From Flavobacteriia bacterium (GTDB lineage: Bacteria > Bacteroidota > Bacteroidia > Flavobacteriales_D > Crocinitomicaceae), in the NCBI GenBank assembly GCA_947462925.1, contig CANHQP010000017.1, forward strand, positions 1 through 64,000: 64,000 nt of DNA. Reading direction: 5' to 3'. This document shows positions 18,202 through 27,001 of this stretch, piece after piece. A program made the translations under genes and the position numbers. Below the pieces are notes generated by a model. It had not been told where the DNA came from and did no database searches. It saw only the letters and a list, made by a program, of their open reading frames with translations. The stretch's first letter is position 1. The number at the start of each line of letters is the position of its first letter.

Positions 18202-20268
18202 TTATCTTATTTCTCCACCAGCTTCGAAACTTTTTTCGGGGAACATAAAACTTAACTCACCTTTTTGATTTTCTGCCATCAAAATCATTCCTTGAGATTC
18301 CACTCCTCTTATTTTTCTTGGCTCTAAATTTAGCAAAACAGATACCGTTTTACCAATAATCTCTTCTGGTGTATAATGTTCCGCAATACCTGAAACAATT
18401 GTTCGAATGTCCAATCCTGTATCTACTGTCAATTTCAACAATTTATCAGCCTTTGGAACTTTTTCAGCTTCTAAAATAGTTCCCAATCGAATATCTAGTT
18501 TACTAAAATCATCAAAACTAACATTTACTTTTTGAGGTGAAACAGTCTTTCCTTCAGCTACCTGATTTTGTTGGCTTTGTTTCAAAAATTCGATTTCTGC
18601 CTCTACCAAACTATCTTCGATTTTTGGAAACAAAATTTCAGGTGTCTTAACTAAATCTCCTAATTTTAAAATATTTGCTTTTCCTGTTTCGCTCCAAGTT
18701 GGTAAATTCAAGTTTAAGAAAGTTCTCAATCTTTTTGCGGTCGATGGCAAAAACGGCTCTAATAAAAGTGAAAGATTTGCAGTAATTTGAAGTGCAATGT
18801 GCATGATTGTTTCAACACGTTTTGGATCTACTTTCACCAATTTCCATGGTTCATTTTCAGCCAAATATTTGTTACCTAATCTGGCTAAATTCATCACCTC
18901 AGTTTGCGCATCACGCAATTTGTAAGCGTAAATTAATTTTTCAATTTTTGCGGGGAAATGCTCTAAATCTGACAAAACTTGTTTATCAACATCCGTTAAT
19001 TCACCCAATTCAGGAACTTTCCCTTCGTAATATTTTTGAGTTAAAACCAATGCGCGATTAACGAAATTGCCCAAAATATCAGCCAATTCACTATTGACTC
19101 TCGTTTGAAATTCTTTCCAAGTAAATTCGCTGTCTTTGCTTTCTGGAGCGATGGCTGTCAAAGTATATTTCAACTCATCCATTTTATCTGGATAACGTTC
19201 CAAATATTCATGTAACCAAACTGCCCAATTGCGGGAAGTTGAAAATTTATCTCCCTCTAAATTCAAGAATTCATAGGCAGGAACATTGTCTGGCAAAATC
19301 AAATCTCCGTGATCTTTCAATAAAATTGGAAAAATAATGGCGTGAAATACAATGTTATCTTTTCCAATAAAATGCACCAGCTTAGTATCTCCTGTCCAGT
19401 AGTCTTTCCAATCTTTGTTGTTATCACTTGCCCATTGTTTAGTGGCTGAAATATAACCAATTGGCGCATCCAACCAAACATACAACACTTTTCCGTCAGC
19501 ACCTTTCAAAGGAACTTTTACACCCCAATCCAAATCTCTTGTCATGGCACGAGAATGCAATCCGCTGTCAATCCAAGATAAAGATTGACCAATCACTTGA
19601 TTTCTCCAAGCTTTTGGGTCGTGTTGTTGCTTACCGTCCAGAATCCCTTCCTTAATCCAAGGTCTGAGCCACGATTCGTGTCTATCCATAGGTAAAAACC
19701 AATGGGAAGTTGATTTCAAAACGGGCGTTTTTCCGCTTAAAGTCGATTTTGGATTGATTAATTCAGTTGGACTTAAATCTGTACCGCATTTCTCACACTG
19801 ATCTCCATAAGCATTTGGATTTTGGCATTTAGGACATTCACCCGTAATGTATCGATCCGCTAGAAACTGCTGAAATTCTTCGTCAAAATATTGTTCTGTT
19901 GTTTCTTCAACAAACTTATTATTTTGATTCAGTTTCAAGAAAAAATCTTGCGCCGTTTGGTGATGTAATTCAGACGAAGTGCGGTGAAAAATATCAAAAG
20001 AAATATCAAATTTTTTGAAAGAATCACCAATGATTTTGTTGTATTTATCTACAATTTCTTGTGGCGTAATCCCTTCTTTTTTAGCGCGCAAAGTGATTGC
20101 AGCCCCATGTTCATCACTTCCACAAATGAAAGCTACATCGTGGCCATTCATTCTCAAAAAACGCACAAAAATATCAGCTGGAAGGTAAACTCCAGCTACA
20201 TGTCCGAGGTGTAAAGGACCATTTGCATAAGGCAACGCAGCAGTTACTGTATATCTTGATTTTGTCAT
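18202..20268 (-). CDS. metG: Methionyl-tRNA synthetase
   Basis: Charges tRNA-Met in the cytosol. The catalytic domain carries the HIGH-type motif in YANGPLHLGHVAG, a zinc knuckle with CPKC and CEKC (about residues 140-160) and the KMSKS-type motif as DKFSTSR. The C-terminal 110 residues form a tRNA-binding (EMAP/Trbp111) domain with KLDIRLGTILEAEKVPKADK, used for dimerisation and tRNA binding. I chose the ATG at 20268 (688 residues) because the longer frame from 20310 starts before a TATCTTTG promoter element at 20291-20298 and its extra residues are not conserved in the family. Confidence 0.96.
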   Translation of the reverse strand: MTKSRYTVTAALPYANGPLHLGHVAGVYLPADIFVRFLRMNGHDVAFICGSDEHGAAITLRAKKEGITPQEIVDKYNKIIGDSFKKFDISFDIFHRTSSELHHQTAQDFFLKLNQNNKFVEETTEQYFDEEFQQFLADRYITGECPKCQNPNAYGDQCEKCGTDLSPTELINPKSTLSGKTPVLKSTSHWFLPMDRHESWLRPWIKEGILDGKQQHDPKAWRNQVIGQSLSWIDSGLHSRAMTRDLDWGVKVPLKGADGKVLYVWLDAPIGYISATKQWASDNNKDWKDYWTGDTKLVHFIGKDNIVFHAIIFPILLKDHGDLILPDNVPAYEFLNLEGDKFSTSRNWAVWLHEYLERYPDKMDELKYTLTAIAPESKDSEFTWKEFQTRVNSELADILGNFVNRALVLTQKYYEGKVPELGELTDVDKQVLSDLEHFPAKIEKLIYAYKLRDAQTEVMNLARLGNKYLAENEPWKLVKVDPKRVETIMHIALQITANLSLLLEPFLPSTAKRLRTFLNLNLPTWSETGKANILKLGDLVKTPEILFPKIEDSLVEAEIEFLKQSQQNQVAEGKTVSPQKVNVSFDDFSKLDIRLGTILEAEKVPKADKLLKLTVDTGLDIRTIVSGIAEHYTPEEIIGKTVSVLLNLEPRKIRGVESQGMILMAENQKGELSFMFPEKSFEAGGEIR

Positions 20269-20290
20269 TATTTGATTTTCGAATGAACCA

Positions 20291-20298
20291 CAAAGATA
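20291..20298 (-). promoter_or_regulatory. -7 element of metG
   Basis: TATCTTTG on the minus strand, 22 bases before the chosen metG ATG. It decides the start, since the longer frame would begin upstream of transcription. Confidence 0.55.
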
Positions 20299-20340
20299 AT
20301 GAAAACCCAAAGGATTAAGAATAGAGAATTATTATAAAAC

Positions 20341-20375
20341 AAAAAAAGACCACTCCTTTTCGAGAATGATCTTTT
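20341..20375 (-). terminator. Terminator of the outer-membrane protein gene
   Basis: Minus-strand stem AAAAGATCATTC / GAGTGGTCTTTT with two G-U pairs, followed by TTTTTTT, just after the gene at 20410-21252. Confidence 0.8.
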
Positions 20376-20409
20376 ATTGATTTGTATTTTGTTGCTATGA
20401 AATACCGTT

Positions 20410-21252
20410 TTAAAAATTATAAGTTAAACCAAAAGTCAATGGATAAACCTCGTCTGTTTTGTTAGTATCAAACATGGGCAATAAGCTGTAATTGGCAAAA
20501 ACACCCCAGTCACTGTAACCCATTCTCACTGTACCGTCTAATTTAAAAGCATTCAAACCATAAGCTCCTTTGATTTTTTCTTTAGCATCAACTCCTGCTT
20601 GATCCAATTTTCTCTTCACGCTTGATCCAATTCTAATTCCACCAATAACCCCTGCAGCAAAGTAAAATGATTTGTCTTCATTCGCATTTGTATTGAATTC
20701 AAGTAGCAAAGGAACCTGCAAGTAAGTAGCTCTCAATTTATTTTTTGAATATTTATTAATTGTATCTTGAACCACCCAAATTGAATCAGCGTTTTCATTC
20801 AAAATATAGTTGTTTTTTAAACCTATTTGATTGAAATTAAATCCAATTCCAGTAGTGATACCAATATATTCTTTGTAGATGTTAAATCGGTGATCCACTA
20901 TATTTAAATTCCAATAAAATGATTTTCCTGGATCATTTTCCCATTGAGGACTGTTTGGAAAACTTGACTTAAATTGACCATTCGTCAACATGTTTACACC
21001 AAAATCAACTCCCGCCCAATGACCGTCGTGTGAATTATTGTCTTTTTCGTCGCCATCTTCGACATCAATCGTATCAGTTGGTTCAGTTTCACCATCCACA
21101 ACTACAGTTCCTTTTGGTGTTTTAATGATTAGTACTTGTGTTTCTCCCATATTGATACGCGTTGTATCTGGAACGTTTTCTTTCTTCTCTTCTTGTGCTT
21201 GAACAGACAGTAATCCCATTATTGCCAGTCCTGTGATAAGTAGTTTTTTCAT
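20410..21252 (-). CDS. Outer membrane beta-barrel protein, PorT-like
   Basis: A 280-residue exported protein with a signal peptide ending near ALA/VQA (LLSVQAQEEKK). After an acidic linker (about residues 60-75) comes a region of alternating hydrophobic strands (GVDFGVNMLTNGQF, YIGITTGIGFNFNQI, LQVPLLLEFNTN, FYFAAGVIGGIRIG) ending in a C-terminal aromatic strand LTFGLTYNF. This matches the outer-membrane-protein beta-barrel (PorT/OmpW-like) families of Bacteroidota. It stands alone with its own terminator. No ligand or partner can be named. Confidence 0.8.
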   Translation of the reverse strand: MKKLLITGLAIMGLLSVQAQEEKKENVPDTTRINMGETQVLIIKTPKGTVVVDGETEPTDTIDVEDGDEKDNNSHDGHWAGVDFGVNMLTNGQFKSSFPNSPQWENDPGKSFYWNLNIVDHRFNIYKEYIGITTGIGFNFNQIGLKNNYILNENADSIWVVQDTINKYSKNKLRATYLQVPLLLEFNTNANEDKSFYFAAGVIGGIRIGSSVKRKLDQAGVDAKEKIKGAYGLNAFKLDGTVRMGYSDWGVFANYSLLPMFDTNKTDEVYPLTFGLTYNF

Positions 21253-21493
21253 TTTATATATTTTTTAAAATTTAATAATCTATTTGAAAACCGGTATTTC
21301 TATTCTAATCTAATTTCTCGTTAGACCTTCACATGATTTAAAAGTTACAGAGAAAATAAAATTTTTTAAAAAACAACTTAAAAACCTGGAAAACAGAAAG
21401 AAAAAAATTTACTTTTCTTAAAAGATATTTAATCCTTTTGTGGATTTTTTGTGATTTAAGGAATATTGGCTAAATTGAGCACCTCTAAAGACT

Positions 21494-24178
21494 ATGAAAA
21501 TGAAAAAAAGCTTCAAAACTATTGCTATTGTCTTTGCTTTGTCAAGTATTTCGCTGACAAACGCGCAAGTAAAATCAACGCCAACATATTGGGAGAAATC
21601 AGGTGAACCCTCAATTCCAGCGATGGGTTCAAGAATTATTCAACCCAATGTTTATTTGAATTTTCAATTAAATGTTGAAGAATTAAAAAACAAACTCTTG
21701 ACAGCCAGTTTAAGAACAGAATCCAACCCGAGTCAAATTTATATTGCATTACCTCATCCTGACGGTCAATTTTATGAATATCAGGTATTTTTGAACACAA
21801 CGATGCACCCTGGTTTACAAACAAAATTTTCTGAAATTAGATCTTACGATGCGTTTGCGACCAATAATTCTGGTAATACAGTAAAATTAGACATAACTCC
21901 GCAAGGCTTTCACGCAATGATTTTATCACCTAATGAATCAACGATATTTATTGATCCATATTCATTTGGTGGTGGAGACATTTCACACTACATGGTTTAC
22001 TATAAAAAAGATTTCAAAACAGACAAAGTTTTTGACTGCTCATTCGTTTCGGAAGAAAATTCAATTGATGTCGGTCAAGAAGATATTACGCCAAAAGCAT
22101 TTGGTACTTGTGAATTGAGAACCTATAGATTAGCACTTTCTGCTTCTGCTGAATACACTGCATTTCACGGTGGGACAGTGGCTTTAGCTCAAGCTGCACA
22201 AGTTACTACGATGAATCGTGTTAATGGAGTATATGAAAGAGACATGGCTATTACCATGGTCATTATTCCTAACAATGATTTATTAATTTATACAAATGCT
22301 TCAACAGATCCGTTTACCAATGGTACACCAAATTCCATGATTACTCAAAACCAAACAGCAGTAAACAATGCTATTGGGAGTTCAAACTACGATATTGGAC
22401 ACGTTTTCGGAACCAACAGTGGTGGTTTGGCTGGATTAGGTGTAGTTTGTGGGTCACAAAAAGCGCGCGGAGTAACAGGAAGTGGAGCGCCGATAGGGGA
22501 TCCATTTGACATTGATTATGTGGCACATGAAATGGGTCATCAATTTTCGGGAAATCACTCGTTTAATAACTCATGTAGTGGAAATAGAAACAACAATACA
22601 GCAGTGGAACCTGGAAGTGGAACAACGATTATGGCATACGCTGGTATTTGTGCGCCCAATGTGCAATCAAATAGTGACGATCATTTTCATGGTAGAAATT
22701 TACAAGAAATTGGAGCTTTCATAACTGGTGGTTCTCATACTTGTCCTGTAAAAACACCTTTAAATAACAACGCGCCATCAATTTCATCTACAGTTGGAAC
22801 AGTTACCATTCCTGCAAATACTCCTTTTGCATTAACAGCAATTGCCACCGATATTGATGGAAATACGTTGACTTACTGTTGGGAACAAATTGACAACCAA
22901 ATTTCAACTCAAGCACCGGTTGCTACTTCTACTGGAGGTCCTAATTTTAGATCTATTACACCTTCAACAAGTCCAACACGTTATTTTCCGACAATTGCAA
23001 GTCAAATGGCAAATGGACCATTCACGTGGGAGGTAATTCCTTCTGTTTCCAGAACTATGAATTTTAGAGTAACGGTGAGAGATAATGCAACAGGTGGAGG
23101 TTGTAATGACCATGAAGATGTTACTGTTACAACAACGTCAACGGCAGGACCTTTTTTAGTAAATTATCCAAGCGTTACTGGAATTAGTTGGGCTGTTGGA
23201 GACACAAAAACAGTCACTTGGAGTGTAGCAAACACAGATGTTTCGCCAGTAGCTTGTGCCAATGTTAATATCATGCTTTCAGTAGATGGGGGAGAAACTT
23301 TCACGACGGTACTTTCCAATACACCCAATGACGGTTCTCAAGACATTCTTGTGCCAAACTCTCCTTCAACAACAGCAATTATCATGGTAATTTGTGAAAA
23401 CGGAACTTTCTTTGATATTTCTAATAATTTCTTTGCAATTACTGCAGGTGTAAGTTGTGATGGTCCTACTTTGCCAACAATCGGTGGAAATAATACCATT
23501 TGTGCTGGAGGTACTGGAACCTTAACAGTCACTGGCGGTTCATTGAACGATGCAACAGATTGGCATTGGTATTCTGGAAGCTGCGGAGGAACTGCTGTTG
23601 GAGTTGGAAATTCGATTACAGTAGGAACACCTGGTATCTATTATGTGAGAGGTGAAGGAGGATGTGTGACTCCAGGAAATTGTTCAACAGTTAATTTACA
23701 AACTCAAACAATCGTTAATACAGTTGTTGTTTCTGGTGTTCAAATGACCGCCAATCAATCAAGTGCTACTTATCAATGGATTGATTGTGCTAATGGAAAC
23801 GCAATTATTACTGGTCAAACAGCACAATCTTATACAGCAACTGTCAATGGTCAATATGCAGTGATTATTACCAGAAATGGGTGCACTGACACTTCTAATT
23901 GCATCACAATTAATAGTGCTGGGTTAGAAAATCTAGACCTAATAAATATTAAGATGTATCCAAACCCAGTTTCATCTACCTTGACGGTTGATTTTGGACA
24001 AACAGTTGATTTAGATAACGTTGAACTAACAGATGCCATAGGTAGAGTGATACAAAAATTCAAAAACTTCAAGGGAAATCAAATACAAATTGAGTTGGCT
24101 AAGGAAAGCGATGGTGTTTATTTCTTAAACTTAAATCACGCTGAAATTTCAAAAACCTTAAGGGTCATCAAACAATAA
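21494..24178 (+). CDS. Secreted metzincin-type metalloprotease with T9SS type A sorting domain
   Basis: An 894-residue exported protein. It has a signal peptide (about 1-24), a prodomain, then a reprolysin-like catalytic domain with HEMGHQFSGNH at residues 345-355 (zinc ligands His345, His349, His355; catalytic Glu346) and the Met-turn segment GTTIMAYAG. At position 8 of HExxHxxGxxH it has Ser352 where glycine is usual, with Gly353 next. Ig-like and PKD-like beta domains follow, and the last 75 residues (MYPNPVSSTLTVDF to the C-terminus) are a type A T9SS sorting domain. It is predicted to be released at or beyond the outer membrane. ATGs at 21494 and 21500 are both possible. Confidence 0.9.
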   Translation: MKMKKSFKTIAIVFALSSISLTNAQVKSTPTYWEKSGEPSIPAMGSRIIQPNVYLNFQLNVEELKNKLLTASLRTESNPSQIYIALPHPDGQFYEYQVFLNTTMHPGLQTKFSEIRSYDAFATNNSGNTVKLDITPQGFHAMILSPNESTIFIDPYSFGGGDISHYMVYYKKDFKTDKVFDCSFVSEENSIDVGQEDITPKAFGTCELRTYRLALSASAEYTAFHGGTVALAQAAQVTTMNRVNGVYERDMAITMVIIPNNDLLIYTNASTDPFTNGTPNSMITQNQTAVNNAIGSSNYDIGHVFGTNSGGLAGLGVVCGSQKARGVTGSGAPIGDPFDIDYVAHEMGHQFSGNHSFNNSCSGNRNNNTAVEPGSGTTIMAYAGICAPNVQSNSDDHFHGRNLQEIGAFITGGSHTCPVKTPLNNNAPSISSTVGTVTIPANTPFALTAIATDIDGNTLTYCWEQIDNQISTQAPVATSTGGPNFRSITPSTSPTRYFPTIASQMANGPFTWEVIPSVSRTMNFRVTVRDNATGGGCNDHEDVTVTTTSTAGPFLVNYPSVTGISWAVGDTKTVTWSVANTDVSPVACANVNIMLSVDGGETFTTVLSNTPNDGSQDILVPNSPSTTAIIMVICENGTFFDISNNFFAITAGVSCDGPTLPTIGGNNTICAGGTGTLTVTGGSLNDATDWHWYSGSCGGTAVGVGNSITVGTPGIYYVRGEGGCVTPGNCSTVNLQTQTIVNTVVVSGVQMTANQSSATYQWIDCANGNAIITGQTAQSYTATVNGQYAVIITRNGCTDTSNCITINSAGLENLDLINIKMYPNPVSSTLTVDFGQTVDLDNVELTDAIGRVIQKFKNFKGNQIQIELAKESDGVYFLNLNHAEISKTLRVIKQ

Positions 24179-24191
24179 TTTATTTTAAATT

Positions 24192-24229
24192 TGAAAGGAA
24201 AGGAGGCTAATTGCTTTCTTTCCTTTTTT
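24192..24229 (+). terminator. Terminator of the metalloprotease gene
   Basis: Stem GAAAGGAAAG / CTTTCTTTC with a bulge, followed by CTTTTTT. Confidence 0.65.
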
Positions 24230-24343
24230 ATTTATGAATGCGAAGGTTTTCGAAAATTCAATCATTTTGCAGATATTGTGACAAGTCATCTATTATTTCA
24301 TCGACAAAATTTCAACAGTCTTTGATTTCAAAACAAATTTTAA

Positions 24344-24880
24344 ATGGAAATTGAAACTTCAAAAGGTGTCATTTTTATTGAAAAACTAGAAGATGAAAAT
24401 CTGGAAAAAAAGGTTGTTTCTCAAAAAATTAACACCTTACTTAAGAATAAACTTCAAATAGGTGAAATTGACATCCAACATTTAGAAACCGGTCAACCCT
24501 TTATCAAAAATATTCCTCAATTAAATATTTCTATTTCACATTCTAGTCAGTGGATAAGCGTATATATTTCTGAAGATTATGCAGTTGGAATTGATGTGGA
24601 AGTGCGCAATGAAAAATTGAAAATCATTGTAAATCAATTTATCAACAATCGAGAAAAATTACTTTTTGATACCAATAATTTAGAAATACTACATCTTATT
24701 TGGGGTGCAAAAGAAGCAATTTACAAATATTTTGCAGGTGAATTTACAGCTTTAGAAAATCAGGTATCAATAGAAAAAATTGACTTAGAAAACCATAAAA
24801 TCAATGCAAAAACAGTTTATGGTGAATGTGAATGCACATTTGAACAAATTGACTTTGGGGTATATCTAGTTTGGGTATAG
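24344..24880 (+). CDS. 4'-phosphopantetheinyl transferase superfamily protein
   Basis: A 178-residue enzyme that attaches phosphopantetheine from CoA to a carrier-protein serine. The Mg/CoA motifs are visible: GIDVEVRNEKL (about residues 85-95) and WGAKEAIYKYF (about 123-133), with ISISHSSQWISVYIS before them. It has only one short insert, nearer Sfp than AcpS. No carrier protein, fatty-acid or polyketide gene is adjacent, so the target is unknown. A 115-base gap follows before the YitT gene. Confidence 0.88.
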   Translation: MEIETSKGVIFIEKLEDENLEKKVVSQKINTLLKNKLQIGEIDIQHLETGQPFIKNIPQLNISISHSSQWISVYISEDYAVGIDVEVRNEKLKIIVNQFINNREKLLFDTNNLEILHLIWGAKEAIYKYFAGEFTALENQVSIEKIDLENHKINAKTVYGECECTFEQIDFGVYLVWV

Positions 24881-24995
24881 AAAAAAAGTTAAAATTTACT
24901 CATTTACAGATACTTTCTTGTAAGAAGTTATATCTTTAAAGACTAGGAGAATTTTCCTTCCTTTTTAGGAATTTTAGTAACGCTAAATTTACAAA

Positions 24996-25961
24996 ATGAG
25001 TGCTTTTTGGAAAAAAATAATCCTTCAAATGTTCTTTAAAAAAGAAATCAATCAAAAAGGATTCTCATCTTTTAAAACTGCAAAACGATACCGTGAACTC
25101 ACAATCGTAGGAAAACGAAATGCGAAAGATTTTTTTCTAATTTCCGCAGGAATATTTTCAGCAACTTTTGGATTTAAAGGATTTTTATTGACTAATCATT
25201 TTATTGATGGAGGTGCCACTGGTATTTCTTTGTTGCTTTCGGCCATGACTTCAATACCCTTATATTGGTTAATATTAGCCGTCAATGTTCCTTTTATTTT
25301 TCTAGCTCACAAAGTCATGGGGCGTACATTTGCTATCAAAACTGCTTTGGGTATAACAGGACTGGCGATTTGTCTAGCCACCCTACATTTTCCGAATGTA
25401 ACAAACGACAATTTGCTTGTTGCAATTTTTGGAGGGTTTTTTCTTGGAGCGGGAATTGGCTTGGCAGTGAGAGGTGGCGCGGTGATAGATGGAACAGAAG
25501 TACTCGCTATATTTTTAAGCCGAAAATTTGGAACTACAATTGGCGACATCATTATCGTTATCAATGTCTTCATTTTTGCTTCAGCTGCATACTTATTGGG
25601 TATTGAAATTGCCATGTATTCCATGATAACTTATTTGGCAGCATCTAAAACCCTAGATTTTTTAGTCGAAGGAATAGATGAATATATTGGTGTAACAATT
25701 GTTTCAACACATAGTGAAAAAATTAGACAAATGATTATCAATACAATGGGTCGTGGTGTAACAGTTTACTCTGGAAAAACTGGATATGGGAAAAGAGGTG
25801 AAACAAAGGAGACTGAGATAATTTACACTGTAATTACGCGCTTAGAACTAAATAAACTAAACACTGAAATTGAAAAAATTGAACCTACCGCATTCGTAGT
25901 CATGCATCCAGTGAAAGACACTAAAGGTGGAATGATCAAAAAAAGAGCATTAAAGCACTGA
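24996..25961 (+). CDS. YitT family membrane protein (DUF161/DUF2179)
   Basis: A 321-residue protein. After a basic cytoplasmic N-terminus of about 45 residues come five or six membrane helices (about 48-235) typical of the YitT/DUF161 family, including GFKGFLLTNHFIDGGATGISLL and AVRGGAVIDGTEVLAI. The last 80 residues are the soluble DUF2179 domain (TIVSTHSEKIRQMI, GRGVTVYSGKTGYGKR). Function is not established in the family, though transport has been proposed for homologues. It appears to stand alone. Confidence 0.88.
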   Translation: MSAFWKKIILQMFFKKEINQKGFSSFKTAKRYRELTIVGKRNAKDFFLISAGIFSATFGFKGFLLTNHFIDGGATGISLLLSAMTSIPLYWLILAVNVPFIFLAHKVMGRTFAIKTALGITGLAICLATLHFPNVTNDNLLVAIFGGFFLGAGIGLAVRGGAVIDGTEVLAIFLSRKFGTTIGDIIIVINVFIFASAAYLLGIEIAMYSMITYLAASKTLDFLVEGIDEYIGVTIVSTHSEKIRQMIINTMGRGVTVYSGKTGYGKRGETKETEIIYTVITRLELNKLNTEIEKIEPTAFVVMHPVKDTKGGMIKKRALKH

Positions 25962-26059
25962 TTTTTTCATATAAACCTCTCAATAGATTTATCTTTAAAA
26001 TATTTACCCTGGTAACAAAACAATTTGTAATTTGGTCTGTTTAATAAAGAAATTTAAGT

Positions 26060-26899
26060 ATGAAAAAAATAATCTTTTCGATCTTCATTATTACTATATC
26101 CAATAGTTTAAATGCACAAAGAAGTTGTTGTGCAAAACCTGAATCAACAGAAACCTTTGCGATGTTGACCCAAGATGAAAACTTTATTGCCACGCATCTG
26201 GACCCAAAACCATTCACTTTAGAAAACCCAATTGGGAAAGAAATCACATTCAAAACCAAAGACGGAGTAAATGGTCACGCTTATGAAATTAAAGCGAAGG
26301 TAACAACCAACAATTATGTCTTGGTAATTCATGAATGGTGGGGCTTGAATGATTATATTAAACAAGAATCAGAAAAAATATACAATTCTTTAGGAAATGT
26401 GAATGTGATTGCCATCGATCTATACGATCAAAAAGTGGCGATAGTGAAGGATTCTGCAGCTAAATACATGCAATCTGTTCAAACAGCAAGAGCAGAAAAC
26501 ATTATCAATGGTGTCTTTTCACACATAGGTAAAAAAGCGAATATTGCAACTATTGGTTGGTGTTTCGGAGGCGGTTGGAGCATGCAAACAAGTTTACTAG
26601 GAGGTAAAAGAAGTAAAGCTTGTGTAATGTATTACGGAATGCCTGAAGAAAAAATTGAAAAGATCTAAACCTTGCGCTCACCTGTGCTTTTTGTTTGGCC
26701 AAAACAAGATCAGTGGATTAACAAAGACATGGTAAACAGGTTTGAAAACAACATGAAAACTGCAGATAAAAAGCTCACTGTTGAAGCCTATGAAGCAGAT
26801 CATGCTTTTGCGAATCCAAGTAACCCAAAATACAGTAAAACATTTGCTGATGATGCATTTAACAAGGCAATGGAATTTATCAAAATAAATTTAAAGTAG
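26060..26899 (+). pseudogene. Dienelactone hydrolase family protein interrupted by an in-frame stop
   Basis: A secreted alpha/beta hydrolase (signal peptide ending NSLNA-Q) whose frame is broken by TAA at 26666-26668 (codon 203). The same frame continues and closes at 26899. Restored, it is 279 residues with a dienelactone-hydrolase triad: Cys168 in GWCFGGG, Asp217 in WPKQDQW and His248 in EADHAFANP, with spacings of 49 and 31 like the known enzymes. The truncated product lacks Asp and His, so it should be inactive. The rest of the frame shows no decay, so this is a recent nonsense mutation or a sequencing error; the restored protein would be a carboxylesterase-like hydrolase. Confidence 0.88.
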
Positions 26900-26926
26900 C
26901 ACAAAATCTTTGTCTTGCAAATGGTT

Positions 26927-26961
26927 AAAACGCTTCTGGAATATTCTAGAAGCGTTTTTTT
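26927..26961 (+). terminator. Terminator after the hydrolase gene
   Basis: AAAACGCTTCT / AGAAGCGTTTTTTT with a short loop, 28 bases after the gene end. Confidence 0.88.
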
Positions 26962-26973
26962 ATTAAATTTTCG

Positions 26974-26981
26974 TAGTTTTG
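26974..26981 (+). promoter_or_regulatory. Candidate -7 element of the 27002 gene
   Basis: TAGTTTTG fits TAnnTTTG, 21 bases before the ATG at 27002. No -33 element is evident. Confidence 0.45.
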
Positions 26982-27001
26982 AATGATTAAAAAAATCCAT
27001 T

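Noticed and set aside
25265-25624. Long overlapping frames inside the YitT gene on both strands
   Set aside because: The YitT/DUF2179 reading frame explains this stretch; the others lack any motif.
26666-26668. Stop codon readthrough or selenocysteine recoding in the hydrolase
   Set aside because: The codon is TAA, not TGA, and no recoding signal is visible. A mutation or error is simpler.
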